Shown here in pieces: positions 26,505 to 34,719 of a stretch of DNA of 64,000 nt. Source of the stretch: Hahella sp. KA22. GTDB taxonomy: Bacteria; Pseudomonadota; Gammaproteobacteria; Pseudomonadales; Oleiphilaceae. How positions within the stretch are numbered: position 1 is the stretch's first letter; the number at the start of each line of letters is the position of its first letter. Below the pieces are notes generated by a model that did not search any database, was not told the origin of the DNA, and saw nothing but the letters and a program-made list of their open reading frames with translations. The stretch lies in NCBI RefSeq assembly GCF_004135205.1, contig NZ_CP035490.1, positions 3,737,501 to 3,801,500 of the forward strand, read 5' to 3'. Both the position numbers and the translations under genes were made by a program.

Positions 26505-26981
26505 TTATCCTCCGTGCGCCGCGGCGAACTCCGGGTAGAGAATAAAGTTATGGATGAGTAATGGAATCAGCCCGCCAAACATAATGACGGTGCTGACAAC
26601 CAAAACATAACAGAGACCGATTTGAAAGCTTGAAGCGTGAGCGCGAAAGTTAATGGTCTTCCTGTAAACGCTTTTCTGGTAATTGAAGCGCCCATCCACA
26701 AACCTTTTGGCAAGCCCTTTAAGAGGCCTGCCTTTGTAAGGCTGCAGCAAAATACCCGATACATAGTTGAATAGTCGAATCAGGAAACTGACGTAGAAGA
26801 TCCCTTTCTCCAGCGTGAACTCCTGAATCTCAAACTTCTTATCGAAAGGCCTGACGATGGAGAAATAAGCCAAGGGCAACTGGATAAGCAGAATTGAGAA
26901 CATGACCAGCGCCCAGATAAGCAGCCCGTAATGCCAATAAATGTTCGGGCTTAACAAGAACTCTGGGGGCGACGTGGGCAA
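26505..26981 (-). CDS. Membrane protein, tandem paralogue 1
   Basis: A 158-residue protein of unknown function with two or three hydrophobic helices: about 18-40 (WALVMFSILLIQLPLAYFSI), about 60-75, and a C-terminal helix LVVSTVIMFGGLIPLLIHNF. Between them is a basic loop. It is about 50-60 percent identical by eye to the next gene upstream, with shared RPFDKKFE, IPLLIHNFILYPEFAAA and KGIFY-type segments. The most likely start is TTG at 26979-26981, which gives the same length as the paralogue. The gene is convergent with the CusS-like kinase gene. Confidence 0.75.
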   Translation of the reverse strand: MPTSPPEFLLSPNIYWHYGLLIWALVMFSILLIQLPLAYFSIVRPFDKKFEIQEFTLEKGIFYVSFLIRLFNYVSGILLQPYKGRPLKGLAKRFVDGRFNYQKSVYRKTINFRAHASSFQIGLCYVLVVSTVIMFGGLIPLLIHNFILYPEFAAAHGG

Positions 26982-27008
26982 TTTCTGTGACTCAAAACGG
27001 TAAAAAGG

Positions 27009-27485
27009 TTAGCTATTTCGCGCAGCGGCGAACTCCGGGTAGAGAATAAAGTTATGGATAAGCAACGGAATCATGCCGCCGATCATCACGATAGTGCTGG
27101 CTACTAAAATGTAGCTCAGAACTATTTGAAGGGGATTGGCGGAGGATCGCATATTAATTTTCTTTTCATACAGCTGGTCCTGATGACCAAACTTGCCATC
27201 AATGAGCCTTTTGGCGATTGAGTTGGAAAGCTTGCCGCGATAAGGCTCAAATACAATCCCGTGAACGTAATTGGTCAGGCGGACGATAAAGCTGCCATAG
27301 AAAATCCCCCTCTCCAGGACAATATTCTTCATTTCGAACTTCTTGTCGAAAGGTCTGATTAAGGCGAAATAAGCCAGCGGAAGCTGAATGAGCAACACTG
27401 AAAACAAGACCAGCATCCAGACTACCCAGAAGTAATGCCATATGGGATTTGGGCTGAATAGCAGCTCAGGTGGGGCGTCGGCCAA
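27009..27485 (-). CDS. Membrane protein, tandem paralogue 2
   Basis: A 158-residue protein paralogous to the gene at 26505, with the same helix layout and the same C-terminal LLIHNFILYPEFAAA. It would start at TTG 27483-27485, with TAGGAG seven to ten bases upstream. That start gives a length identical to the paralogue and aligns ADAPPELLFSPN with PTSPPEFLLSPN. The open frame extends to a TTG at 27545, without similarity. The pair are 27 bp apart and were made by tandem duplication. Function is unknown. Confidence 0.75.
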   Translation of the reverse strand: MADAPPELLFSPNPIWHYFWVVWMLVLFSVLLIQLPLAYFALIRPFDKKFEMKNIVLERGIFYGSFIVRLTNYVHGIVFEPYRGKLSNSIAKRLIDGKFGHQDQLYEKKINMRSSANPLQIVLSYILVASTIVMIGGMIPLLIHNFILYPEFAAARNS

Positions 27486-27712
27486 GTGTTTACTCCTATC
27501 AAACGTGCTGCAGCTTGGCGTGTTCGGTGACGCCAAAACCGCCAATTAGCAAAATCAAACGAACAGTCTATTTGGCCAGGCAGTCTAATAGAAGCAGCGG
27601 CAGTCCCAAACAATCAGAACCAACGCAGAGTAAAACCTCGCGCAGTCTGTGATGAACAAGCTGGATACGGAGGCCTCTATCTAAGGCCTCGAATGGCTAA
27701 CTGACTTTATTA

Positions 27713-28036
27713 TCAAGCCGCCCGGACGCCCGTGCATTTCGGGTAGGCGCTGCAGCTGAAGAATTCGCGGCCGGCGCTGGGGCCTTTTTTGATTCGGCGG
27801 CTGACCATCTGTGCGCCGCATTGGGGGCATATTCTGATTCTGTTTGCGGGCTTGCGTTCGTTGGCGTCGGCGATGCGCATGACGGGTAGTGGCGTGGAGG
27901 TCGGCGCTTCCTCTTGCTGGGTGATGCGTTGTATGACGTTGTGGAACCAGGAGGTTTGCACCAGGGCGATAATGACGGCCAATGGAGCCAGAAACCAGAA
28001 TTCGAGCGTCAGCTCAAGCGCTAATGAAGTGTCCAT
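27713..28036 (-). CDS. Membrane-anchored topoisomerase-type zinc-finger protein
   Basis: A 107-residue protein with one N-terminal membrane helix (ELTLEFWFLAPLAVIIALVQ) and a C-terminal zinc finger of the type found at the tail of topoisomerase I: CPQCGAQM, then FFSCSAYPKCTG, four cysteines in all. Such fingers bind single-stranded DNA or RNA or simply act as a structural unit. ATG at 28036 has CAGGAA upstream; the open frame extends to 28099 without a ribosome site. A role cannot be assigned. Confidence 0.78.
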   Translation of the reverse strand: MDTSLALELTLEFWFLAPLAVIIALVQTSWFHNVIQRITQQEEAPTSTPLPVMRIADANERKPANRIRICPQCGAQMVSRRIKKGPSAGREFFSCSAYPKCTGVRAA

Positions 28037-28279
28037 GTTGCTTCCTGCTGTTATCTTTCCGGATTGTTCTTGTTTTTGGGAAGTATAGCCCATCGGCATG
28101 GGGCCGGGCGGCGTTGGCGAGGCGAATCGTAGTTATTACGGTATAGATAGTGGGGTTGTGCAAAATTTAATCTTTCTATAAAGGCTTCGCCTGTTTATTC
28201 ACGCCTATATTGATAATCGGCTCATGCAGTCTCTTTGACGCCGAAGGAGCAACCTTTCTCACTGCAAGGAGTGTGTCTC

Positions 28280-28795
28280 ATGGCCAAAACCCACAAGCAA
28301 ATTATCGAAGCGATCGCCCAGCGTATGTATAAGCGTCGTCTGCGAGAGGCGAACACCAACAGAAGCGGTCTCACCATGTGTTACGCGGTATCTGCAGTTA
28401 CAGGCCGCTGCTATGTCGGCTACAACATGGCGGAATTGAATACGACAGACTGGGGAACTGGCGGGTGTGCCGAAAATCGCGCGGCCTATCTGGCGATGGC
28501 CTATGGTGAAAGGCTGGATAACATGGTGTTTTTCGCCATGAACGACAACAGCGAGTATTTTAACGCCTGCAGCGAATGCCAGCGTTGGCTTTGCGGCGTC
28601 CACCCCGGACGCGGGTTTCTGAAGAACCAAAGCCAGGAGTGGATGATCAGCACGACTCGGTTTCAGCCCTCATCGGGGACTTATGTGGAAGCCCCGCTAA
28701 CGGAGCGCGAGCAGGAGACGCTGTTTGCGGCGGGGGACGAGATTGATGCGGATTCCCGTGAGTTCTACAGGGATATTCGCTATAGACAGGGCTGA
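28280..28795 (+). CDS. Cytidine-deaminase-like zinc protein
   Basis: A 171-residue cytoplasmic protein with the signature of the deaminase superfamily. CAE at 63-65 would supply the zinc-binding Cys and the proton-shuttling Glu, and CSEC at 97-100 the other two zinc ligands. The surrounding sequence resembles tetrameric cytidine deaminases: CYVGYNMAEL, then GGCAENRAAYLAMAYGE and NACSECQRWL. The Pro normally before the CxxC motif is Ala here. The C-terminal 70 residues have no clear homologue. It could act on a free nucleoside, a nucleic acid or a secondary metabolite. AAGGAG precedes the ATG. It converges on a solute-binding protein gene. Confidence 0.75.
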   Translation: MAKTHKQIIEAIAQRMYKRRLREANTNRSGLTMCYAVSAVTGRCYVGYNMAELNTTDWGTGGCAENRAAYLAMAYGERLDNMVFFAMNDNSEYFNACSECQRWLCGVHPGRGFLKNQSQEWMISTTRFQPSSGTYVEAPLTEREQETLFAAGDEIDADSREFYRDIRYRQG

Positions 28796-28810
28796 TCCGC
28801 CAGGGAACCT

Positions 28811-28847
28811 CTGAAAAACTATCTGTGGCCTCGCCAACGTTTTTCAG
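28811..28847. terminator. Bidirectional terminator between convergent genes
   Basis: CTGAAAAAC (28811-28819) and GTTTTTCAG (28839-28847) are perfect 9-bp arms. Each carries a run of U on the appropriate strand inside the arm. It lies between the stops at 28795 and 28853. Confidence 0.7.
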
Positions 28848-28852
28848 GGGGG

Positions 28853-29662
28853 CTAGTTTTTCGGGTCATATTTCCCGGCCAGCAGATCCGCCATGTAGCG
28901 ATCATAGATCCCCTCTGCGCGGATCTGCTTGAGTCCCTCATTGAACATCAGCATCAGACGTACGGAATCCCTGTGGACTTTGGAGAACAGCAAGCTCAGG
29001 CGGGTGGTGGCGAGGGGCTTTGGATTGTAGGTGATGGACTCTCTGATCGCCTTGGGAAACTTCTGGCGCAGCAACGTCAGGCCTGCGACCGGGCCCATCA
29101 GGCACAAGTCGATGCGATTCAACGCCAGCATATTGAAGTTCTGTTCGTCCTCCGGGACTGTGCTTACCCGCAACATGCCAGACTCCGCCGCCGCCCAGAA
29201 CTCCTTGGTATAGGTATAACCAATCGTGGCCCCGATGCTGTACGAACGCAGGTCGTCGAGGGCGCTCCAATTTTCCAGCGGCGTGCTCTTAAGGTGAAAA
29301 AAGACGATATCTTCTTCAGCCAGGGGCTCGCTGCAATAAAAATCCTCCTCCCGCTCTTCGCTGCAAATCCAATAAGACGCGGCGTTATGCAGGCCTTGTT
29401 TCGCCTGCTCGTAGCTACGGGCCCAAAGGTAGTACTCGAAAGTGACGTCAATCCCCTGACGTTTAAACGCCTCGGTAATGACATGGCTGATGAAGCCGCC
29501 ATGGGGACCTTTCTGGGAAGTCCAGGGGATATATTCGCCAGTGGCGATGGAAATGGTTTCACGGGCCTGGGCATGCAATGCGAAAACAAATAAAAGAATC
29601 GCTAATGCTCTGAAATAGAGTGGTTGATTTCGGAGACGGCCAGATAAAAGCCTGCGTTCCAT
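28853..29662 (-). CDS. Solitary periplasmic solute-binding protein (SBP_bac_3 type)
   Basis: A 269-residue protein with a signal peptide ending at ALHAQARE. The mature part starts ISIATGEYIPWTSQKGPHGG, the ligand-lobe opening of family 3 binding proteins, and contains EYYLWARSYEQAKQG and the hinge SYSIGATIGYTYT. The family Cys pair ICSEE and YCSEP is present. There is no transporter partner. The start chosen is the ATG at 29662; the frame is open up to 29698 with another ATG. The gene converges with the deaminase-like gene. Confidence 0.8.
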   Translation of the reverse strand: MERRLLSGRLRNQPLYFRALAILLFVFALHAQARETISIATGEYIPWTSQKGPHGGFISHVITEAFKRQGIDVTFEYYLWARSYEQAKQGLHNAASYWICSEEREEDFYCSEPLAEEDIVFFHLKSTPLENWSALDDLRSYSIGATIGYTYTKEFWAAAESGMLRVSTVPEDEQNFNMLALNRIDLCLMGPVAGLTLLRQKFPKAIRESITYNPKPLATTRLSLLFSKVHRDSVRLMLMFNEGLKQIRAEGIYDRYMADLLAGKYDPKN

Positions 29663-29764
29663 AAAGTGCTTCGCCCAGTCCTGACTTGCATGTGACATAA
29701 AGTCTAGACAATAAAGAGACGTCTTGTTCTCTTTGTGCGAAATCTCAGTGGCGCCTGCAGCGGC

Positions 29765-30178
29765 CTAACGGCGCATCTTTCTTTTTAACCTCTGGAAATC
29801 CTTCTTCAACTTCATCTCTATCAATTCGCTGATGGTCACGCCTTCAGCTTTGGCGAGGGCGCTGACGATCTGGTGGGCCATGACGTTTAAGTCCACGCCG
29901 CGGGTGGGGACGGCGGTTCCTCTTTGTTTTTCCCGACGCAGGCGGGCGGCGCGGATGGCGTTTTTCATGGCGTTCCATTCTTTTGACGTCATCCACTTTT
30001 CGCACCAGGCGTTAAGAGAACTGTGGCTGGCGGCCCGGGTCAGCGCTTTGGCGGCGCGTCTACGACGATCGGGGGCGGCGTCGGCTCCGCCGGGGAAGGC
30101 GGCGTCGCGGAATTTATTGTCTATCCAGCGTTTGGCGTACTCATAGTCCAGCGCTTGAATGTCGTACTTCTTTCGCAT
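29765..30178 (-). CDS. matP: MatP-like macrodomain Ter DNA-binding protein
   Basis: A 137-residue basic protein. From residue 55 the pattern agrees with MatP of enterobacteria: LNAWCEKWMTSKEWNAMKNA matches MatP [20 protein letters not shown], then IRAARLRREKQ matches IRARRKRHF, and TRGVDLNVMAHQIVSALAKA with GVTISELIE matches the ribbon-helix-helix SIDLEFIVW and KTLSETIVQ. MatP organises the chromosome terminus by binding matS sites and bridging DNA. The N-terminal region differs. The gene is divergent from a KorA-like repressor. The symbol rests on similarity by eye; the matS consensus GTGACRNYGTCAC was not located in this window. Confidence 0.7.
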   Translation of the reverse strand: MRKKYDIQALDYEYAKRWIDNKFRDAAFPGGADAAPDRRRRAAKALTRAASHSSLNAWCEKWMTSKEWNAMKNAIRAARLRREKQRGTAVPTRGVDLNVMAHQIVSALAKAEGVTISELIEMKLKKDFQRLKRKMRR

Positions 30179-30385
30179 CGTGGCAACCTGCTTGAGTTTT
30201 GCTCATTTTCCAATATGTTACCGGGTAACGCAATTGATTTATCTTAATACTTTAAACTACAACAATAATCCCCATTTATATCTCTGATGGGCTTGGGGTA
30301 TATTGCTGTTTCGATAGCGGCGGTGAGACAAACAGCCAAGCTAAGGACGCTTTTCTCTTTTTAGATCCAGGTGGTAATCGCTCCC

Positions 30386-30715
30386 ATGACAGAAGAACAA
30401 TTCCGGATCGCCATCTCCGGCATGGAACTGGCCGAATCCAATCGCATTATCGCGCACGACTTATTGGTCAAACACGTTCGCAGGAAACTGATCGTGCGCC
30501 GCACAGGGTTGTCGAACACCCGCATTGGCCAGATTGAAAAGAATGTGCTGGCCAACTACGCCAAGCGTCTGGAAGCGCTGGGGCTGGTGCGTGTAGAAGT
30601 GTTAGTGAGTCCCGAAAACGTGGCCCAGGTGAGGGCGATGGAGGAGCTGGACCGTTTCTCGATCCACTCGGAGCAGAGCGCCGAGGATGAGGCGCTGGAG
30701 GCGGCGACCAGCTGA
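30386..30715 (+). CDS. TrfB/KorA-family transcriptional repressor
   Basis: A 109-residue protein whose N-terminal part matches plasmid KorA/TrfB of RK2: MTEEQFRIAISGMELAESNR matches LTEAQFQAAIKGLEIGQQTI, and RRTGLSNTRIGQIEKNV matches the KorA helix-turn-helix TSLGLTRGAVSQAVHRV. KorA represses plasmid partitioning and transfer operons. In this window there is no plasmid backbone, so it is a chromosomal relative. It is divergent from the MatP-like gene, with 207 bp between them that could hold its operator. The ATG at 30386 is preferred to GTG at 30371. Confidence 0.75.
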   Translation: MTEEQFRIAISGMELAESNRIIAHDLLVKHVRRKLIVRRTGLSNTRIGQIEKNVLANYAKRLEALGLVRVEVLVSPENVAQVRAMEELDRFSIHSEQSAEDEALEAATS

Positions 30716-30861
30716 CGCATTGAGGCGTTCAAACCTCTTATTGACAAACAACCGGTTTGTGATGAAATGGGGATGCTTGAGGCCGCGATCTGCGGCGCAG
30801 GCTAAGCCGCTCTGGCTTGTCTTTTTCGCTATCATCCATCTTCTTTTATTGCTGGTTGTTT

Positions 30862-31239
30862 ATGTGGCCGACTTTGTCTCCTGTTGTGGTGAGTGTCTCT
30901 CTGCTGCTCGTCAGCAATGTATTTATGACCTTCGCCTGGTATGCGCATCTGAAGGAGCTGAATAACAAACCCTGGATCATCGCCGCGCTGGTGAGCTGGG
31001 GAATCGCCTTGTTCGAGTACCTGCTTCAGGTTCCCGCCAACCGCATAGGTTATGGCGAACTCAGTTTGGGGCAACTTAAGATACTACAGGAGGTTATTAC
31101 GCTAAGTGTTTTCATTCCATTCGCTTTTTTCTACATGAAAGAACCGCTTAGGTTGGACTTTTTGTGGGCGGGGCTGTGCATTCTGGGGGCGGTGTTTTTT
31201 ATTTTCAGGCCCACCATTGTGCAAGCGCTGCAAAGCTAA
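30862..31239 (+). CDS. DUF486-family membrane protein
   Basis: A 125-residue protein with four hydrophobic helices, the size and layout of the DUF486 family, which resembles half of a drug/metabolite transporter. Segments include VSNVFMTFAWYAHLKELNNK, WGIALFEYLLQVPANRIGYG and LDFLWAGLCILGAVFFIF. PANRIGYG is a family hallmark. The start (MWPTLSPV) matches the usual N-terminus, although there is no clear ribosome site. Function in the family is unknown. Confidence 0.85.
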   Translation: MWPTLSPVVVSVSLLLVSNVFMTFAWYAHLKELNNKPWIIAALVSWGIALFEYLLQVPANRIGYGELSLGQLKILQEVITLSVFIPFAFFYMKEPLRLDFLWAGLCILGAVFFIFRPTIVQALQS

Positions 31240-31331
31240 ACAGATATACTGGAGCCGCGCGTCGATGTTCAGGGCGAGCTCGTAATCTTCGCTGAATCAA
31301 CTACCTAAGGTCGCAGGGAGCCACGCCTTTT

Positions 31332-32423
31332 ATGAAACTATTCACCTGTCCGGCATGCGGTAATCTCGTCTATTTTGAAAACGTCGCCTGCACCCGTTGC
31401 GGGGCAACGCTGGGTTTCGCGCCCAGTGAGATGACCATGGCGGCGTTTACTCCCGATGGAGACCGGTTTTGGCGACGCGTAGGGGATACCTATGGGCAGT
31501 ACAAAAAGTGCTCTAACTACGCCGCTCACGCAGCCTGCAACTGGATGCTGAATGCGGATGAGCCAGTGGACTTATGCGCCGCCTGCCAGCTCAACCGGAC
31601 CATTCCAGACCTGAGTATTGCGGAAAACCTGCCACTGTGGCGCACGCTGGAGACGGAAAAGCGTCGTCTGGCCTTCACCTTAATGCGTCTGGGACTGCCG
31701 TTGACGCCCCGCAGTCAGGATGACGCAGGGCTGGCGTTTGATTTCCTGGCGGACCCCGATCCCAGTTTCAATGAGCGCGGCCGAGTTATGACCGGCCACG
31801 CTCAAGGCGTCATCACCTTGAACATTGCCGAAGCGGACCCGGCAGTGCGGGTGAGTATGCGGGAGCAGATGGGCGAGCCTTATCGTACGATTCTGGGTCA
31901 TTTTCGCCATGAGTCCGGGCATTATTACTGGGACAGACTGATACGGGATAGCGACCGGCTGCCGGCTTTTCGCAGCCAGTTTGGCGATGAAACCCTGAAT
32001 TACAGCGACGCCCTGGAGCGCCACTACCAGTCCGGCGCGCCTGAAGACTGGACGCAGCGTTTCATCAGCGCCTACGCGAGCAGTCATCCCTGGGAAGACT
32101 GGGCGGAAACCTGGGCGCATTACCTGCATATGATCGACACCCTGGAAACGGCCTATCAGTTTGGTCTGATGATTCATCCCCGCGCCGGCGATGACGCCAA
32201 TCTGGACGTGCGCCATGATTTTGATCCCTACAACCAGCCAGCGTTTTCCGTACTGGTGGACCACTGGCTGCCCCTGACGTTCGCGCTCAACAGTCTGAAC
32301 CGCAGTATGGGGCATGCCCATGCGTACCCCTTTGTGCTCGGGCCGCAAATATTACAGAAGCTGGAGTTTGTGCACCTGACCGTGCGCGAGGCCAGCTCGG
32401 CGAATGCGCCAGGAATAAGCTGA
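31332..32423 (+). CDS. Putative zinc-binding metallopeptidase with zinc ribbon
   Basis: A 363-residue protein. The N-terminus is a zinc ribbon with CPACG (6-10) and CTRCG (20-24); another cysteine set, Cys60, Cys69, Cys82 and Cys85, may bind a second zinc. The peptidase motif is HESGH at 193-197 in HFRHESGHYYW, a form of HExxH. The third ligand is probably in WEDWAETWAHYLHM downstream. This combination is that of the COG4307 group of putative metallopeptidases. The protein has no signal peptide, so it is cytoplasmic. Its substrate is not known. It is followed by an unrelated gene after 84 bp. Confidence 0.85.
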   Translation: MKLFTCPACGNLVYFENVACTRCGATLGFAPSEMTMAAFTPDGDRFWRRVGDTYGQYKKCSNYAAHAACNWMLNADEPVDLCAACQLNRTIPDLSIAENLPLWRTLETEKRRLAFTLMRLGLPLTPRSQDDAGLAFDFLADPDPSFNERGRVMTGHAQGVITLNIAEADPAVRVSMREQMGEPYRTILGHFRHESGHYYWDRLIRDSDRLPAFRSQFGDETLNYSDALERHYQSGAPEDWTQRFISAYASSHPWEDWAETWAHYLHMIDTLETAYQFGLMIHPRAGDDANLDVRHDFDPYNQPAFSVLVDHWLPLTFALNSLNRSMGHAHAYPFVLGPQILQKLEFVHLTVREASSANAPGIS

Positions 32424-32507
32424 CGGTTTGTTAACAGAGTGATGACGGCATGAGTGATAGACTGCCAAAAAGTGTAATCTATTACTTTAATAGTGCGGTC
32501 TAACTCT

Positions 32508-33032
32508 ATGTTATTTAATGTAAATAAATTGTTATTTCTGCTCGCATTCTCTTTGGCTTCTGGGGCGGTTGCAGCGCAGGAAGCGTGCTCCTCTGAGGTC
32601 ACGCCTACCTCTCAGTTCGTACTGAAGGGCGCAGAAGCCTATGATACGAAAACCGGACTGATCTGGAGCCGCTGCAGCATGGGGCTGACCTGGCGAGAGG
32701 GCTCAGGCTGCGTCGGCAAGGTGAAAATCTCCACCCTGGAAGGCGCGCGTCACTTTGCGCAACTGCAGGGCCATGGCTGGCGCATCCCGACTATTGAGGA
32801 GCTATATAGCCTGGTGCGAAAAGGCTGCTCGGAACCGGCGATCAACGCTGAGGTTTTTCCGGATGTGCAGGACTTGGGAGAGGGCAGCCCATACTGGAGC
32901 GAGACCCAGGTTGAAGAGGTTCCCATCCTGTATTACTTCGTCGATTTTATGACCGGGGACATAGACGGACACACCGCCAGGTTTCCGCTGGCGTTACGAC
33001 TGGTGCGAGAGAAAGATACGCTTGAAAATTAG
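32508..33032 (+). CDS. Exported DUF1566 (Lcl C-terminal type) protein
   Basis: A 174-residue protein with a signal peptide (MLFNVNKLLFLLAFSLASGA, cleavage near VAAQE). The mature part has YDTKTGLIWSRCSMGLTW, GWRIPTIEELYSLV and PYWSETQVEE, the hallmark pattern of the DUF1566 fold, related to C-type-lectin-like domains. Cysteines at SRCSM, SGCVG and KGCSE may form disulfides. The protein is likely periplasmic or outer surface. In-frame GTG at 32493 is an alternative start. Confidence 0.8.
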   Translation: MLFNVNKLLFLLAFSLASGAVAAQEACSSEVTPTSQFVLKGAEAYDTKTGLIWSRCSMGLTWREGSGCVGKVKISTLEGARHFAQLQGHGWRIPTIEELYSLVRKGCSEPAINAEVFPDVQDLGEGSPYWSETQVEEVPILYYFVDFMTGDIDGHTARFPLALRLVREKDTLEN

Positions 33033-33094
33033 TCTTTATATCTAACAAACAATAAGTTAGCTTTGTTTCTTCAAGCATGGATAAGGAGCGAAAG

Positions 33095-33481
33095 ATGAAA
33101 GCGCAAACGCTTATCGCTGTCCGCGATGTGGCCGCCAGCAGCCGCTGGTATCAGACATTGCTCGATTGCCGCAGTGGGCATGGCGGCCCGGAATATGAAC
33201 AACTGGTGCAGGGTGAGGACATGTTTATGCAACTGCACGCCTGGCATGCCCATGATCACCCTAACCTGGGCGACCCGGACGCCGCGCCACATGGTTACGG
33301 CGTGCTGTTATGGTTTCAGGTGGATGAGTTCGATGCGGCGGTGACGCGGGCCAAAGCGCTGCAGGCGGACATCCTTGAAGGGCCGAAACTGAATCCTCGC
33401 GCCCAGCATCGGGAAATCTGGCTGCGTGATCCTGATGGCTACGTGGTGGTGCTGGCCAGCGCCTATGGCGATGTTGAGTAG
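33095..33481 (+). CDS. VOC-superfamily (glyoxalase-like) protein
   Basis: A 128-residue protein with the beta-alpha-beta-beta-beta repeats of the vicinal oxygen chelate fold: LIAVRDVAASSRWYQTLLDC at the start and REIWLRDPDGYVVVLASAY at the end. Potential metal ligands are His in MQLHAWHAHDHP and Glu in HREIWLRD. The family covers glyoxalases, dioxygenases and antibiotic-binding proteins; this one cannot be placed more closely. ATG at 33095 follows AAGGAG. Confidence 0.82.
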   Translation: MKAQTLIAVRDVAASSRWYQTLLDCRSGHGGPEYEQLVQGEDMFMQLHAWHAHDHPNLGDPDAAPHGYGVLLWFQVDEFDAAVTRAKALQADILEGPKLNPRAQHREIWLRDPDGYVVVLASAYGDVE

Positions 33482-33570
33482 GGCGCCTTGACGCCCTGAA
33501 TAAGCGTGACCAGTACTCTGCGCGTATAGATGACACAGATACGAATGAATAACTGCAACGGGAGAACTTT

Positions 33571-34719
33571 GTGACCGCAACGCCCACAGAAGGTTTGAAT
33601 ACCATCGACACGCCATTTCTGGCGGTGGATAAGACCCGCTTTAACGCCAACATTGCGCGTATGCGCGCTTATTTGCAGCCGTTTAATGTGCGCTTGCGGC
33701 CACACTTGAAGACGATCAAGTCCGTTCCCGCCGCGGCGCTGGTGATGGCGAGCAAACAGGACCCGGCGACAGTATCCACCCTGAAAGAGGCGGAAGCTTT
33801 TGCGGAAGCGGGGTATACGGATTTGCTCTACGCCGTCGGCATTTCCCCGCAAAAACTGCCCCGCGTGTTGGCGTTGCAGCGTCAAGGCGTCAATATCTCC
33901 ATTCTGCTGGACAGCCGCGAGCAGGCCGAGATGGTCGTCGCCTTCTGTCGGGAAAACGACGCCAATATCCCCGTGTATATCGAGGTGGATTGCGATGGTC
34001 ACCGCGCTGGATTGCCCGCGGATGATCCCGAACTGGTCAATATTGGACGTTTGTTGCATGAAGCGGGAGTGGAAGTGCGCGGCGTGATGAGTCATTCCGG
34101 TGGAACTTACGACTGCGATACGCCGGAACAACTGGCCGTCGCCGCCGAACAGGAACGCAAGGCGGCGGTGGCCGCGGCGCAGGCGTTGCGCGAAGCGGGT
34201 GTGGCCTGTCCGCAAGTGAGCGTCGGCTCGACGCCGGCGGCGTTGTCGTTCACCCATCTGGAAGGCGTGACGGAAGTGCGGGCCGGGGTCTATACCTTCT
34301 TCGATCTGGTGATGGCGGGCATCGGCGTATGCCAGCTGGACGACATCGCGTTGTCGGTGGTGACCACTGTGACCGGACACAATAAAGCCAAAGGCTGGGT
34401 CTTTGTGGATGCGGGCTGGTCGGCCTTGTCCCGGGATCGCGGCACGGCGGGACAGAAAGTGGATCAACGGTACGGTGTGGTATGCGACGAGCGGGGGCGG
34501 GTGATTGACGACCTGCTGATGAGCGCCGTCAATCAGGAGCACGGTATCCTGAGCATGCGCGAAGGTAGCGGCAAAGCGCTCCCGGACCTGCCTGTAGGCG
34601 CGCGCCTGCGCATTCTTCCCAACCACGCCTGCGCCACGGCGGGACAGTTCCAGCAGTATCACGTGCTGGACGACGCCAACCATCTGCTTGAAGTCTGGCC
34701 CCGCATTCAGGGCTGGTGA
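33571..34719 (+). CDS. D-threonine aldolase / D-serine dehydratase family enzyme
   Basis: A 382-residue PLP enzyme with the alanine-racemase-like TIM barrel. The PLP Lys is in RPHLKTIKS. The C-terminal NHACATAG carries the His and Cys that bind the divalent metal in this family (PF14031 type). Such enzymes split D-3-hydroxyamino acids into glycine and an aldehyde, or dehydrate D-serine; the substrate is not settled by sequence. Translation starts at GTG 33571 after GGGAGAAC. The gene stands alone on the strand with the VOC gene upstream. Confidence 0.87.
   Translation: MTATPTEGLNTIDTPFLAVDKTRFNANIARMRAYLQPFNVRLRPHLKTIKSVPAAALVMASKQDPATVSTLKEAEAFAEAGYTDLLYAVGISPQKLPRVLALQRQGVNISILLDSREQAEMVVAFCRENDANIPVYIEVDCDGHRAGLPADDPELVNIGRLLHEAGVEVRGVMSHSGGTYDCDTPEQLAVAAEQERKAAVAAAQALREAGVACPQVSVGSTPAALSFTHLEGVTEVRAGVYTFFDLVMAGIGVCQLDDIALSVVTTVTGHNKAKGWVFVDAGWSALSRDRGTAGQKVDQRYGVVCDERGRVIDDLLMSAVNQEHGILSMREGSGKALPDLPVGARLRILPNHACATAGQFQQYHVLDDANHLLEVWPRIQGW

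Noticed and set aside
30687-30965. A 92-codon open frame overlapping KorA-like and DUF486 genes
   Set aside because: It crosses the end of one supported gene and the start of another in a different frame, with no motif.
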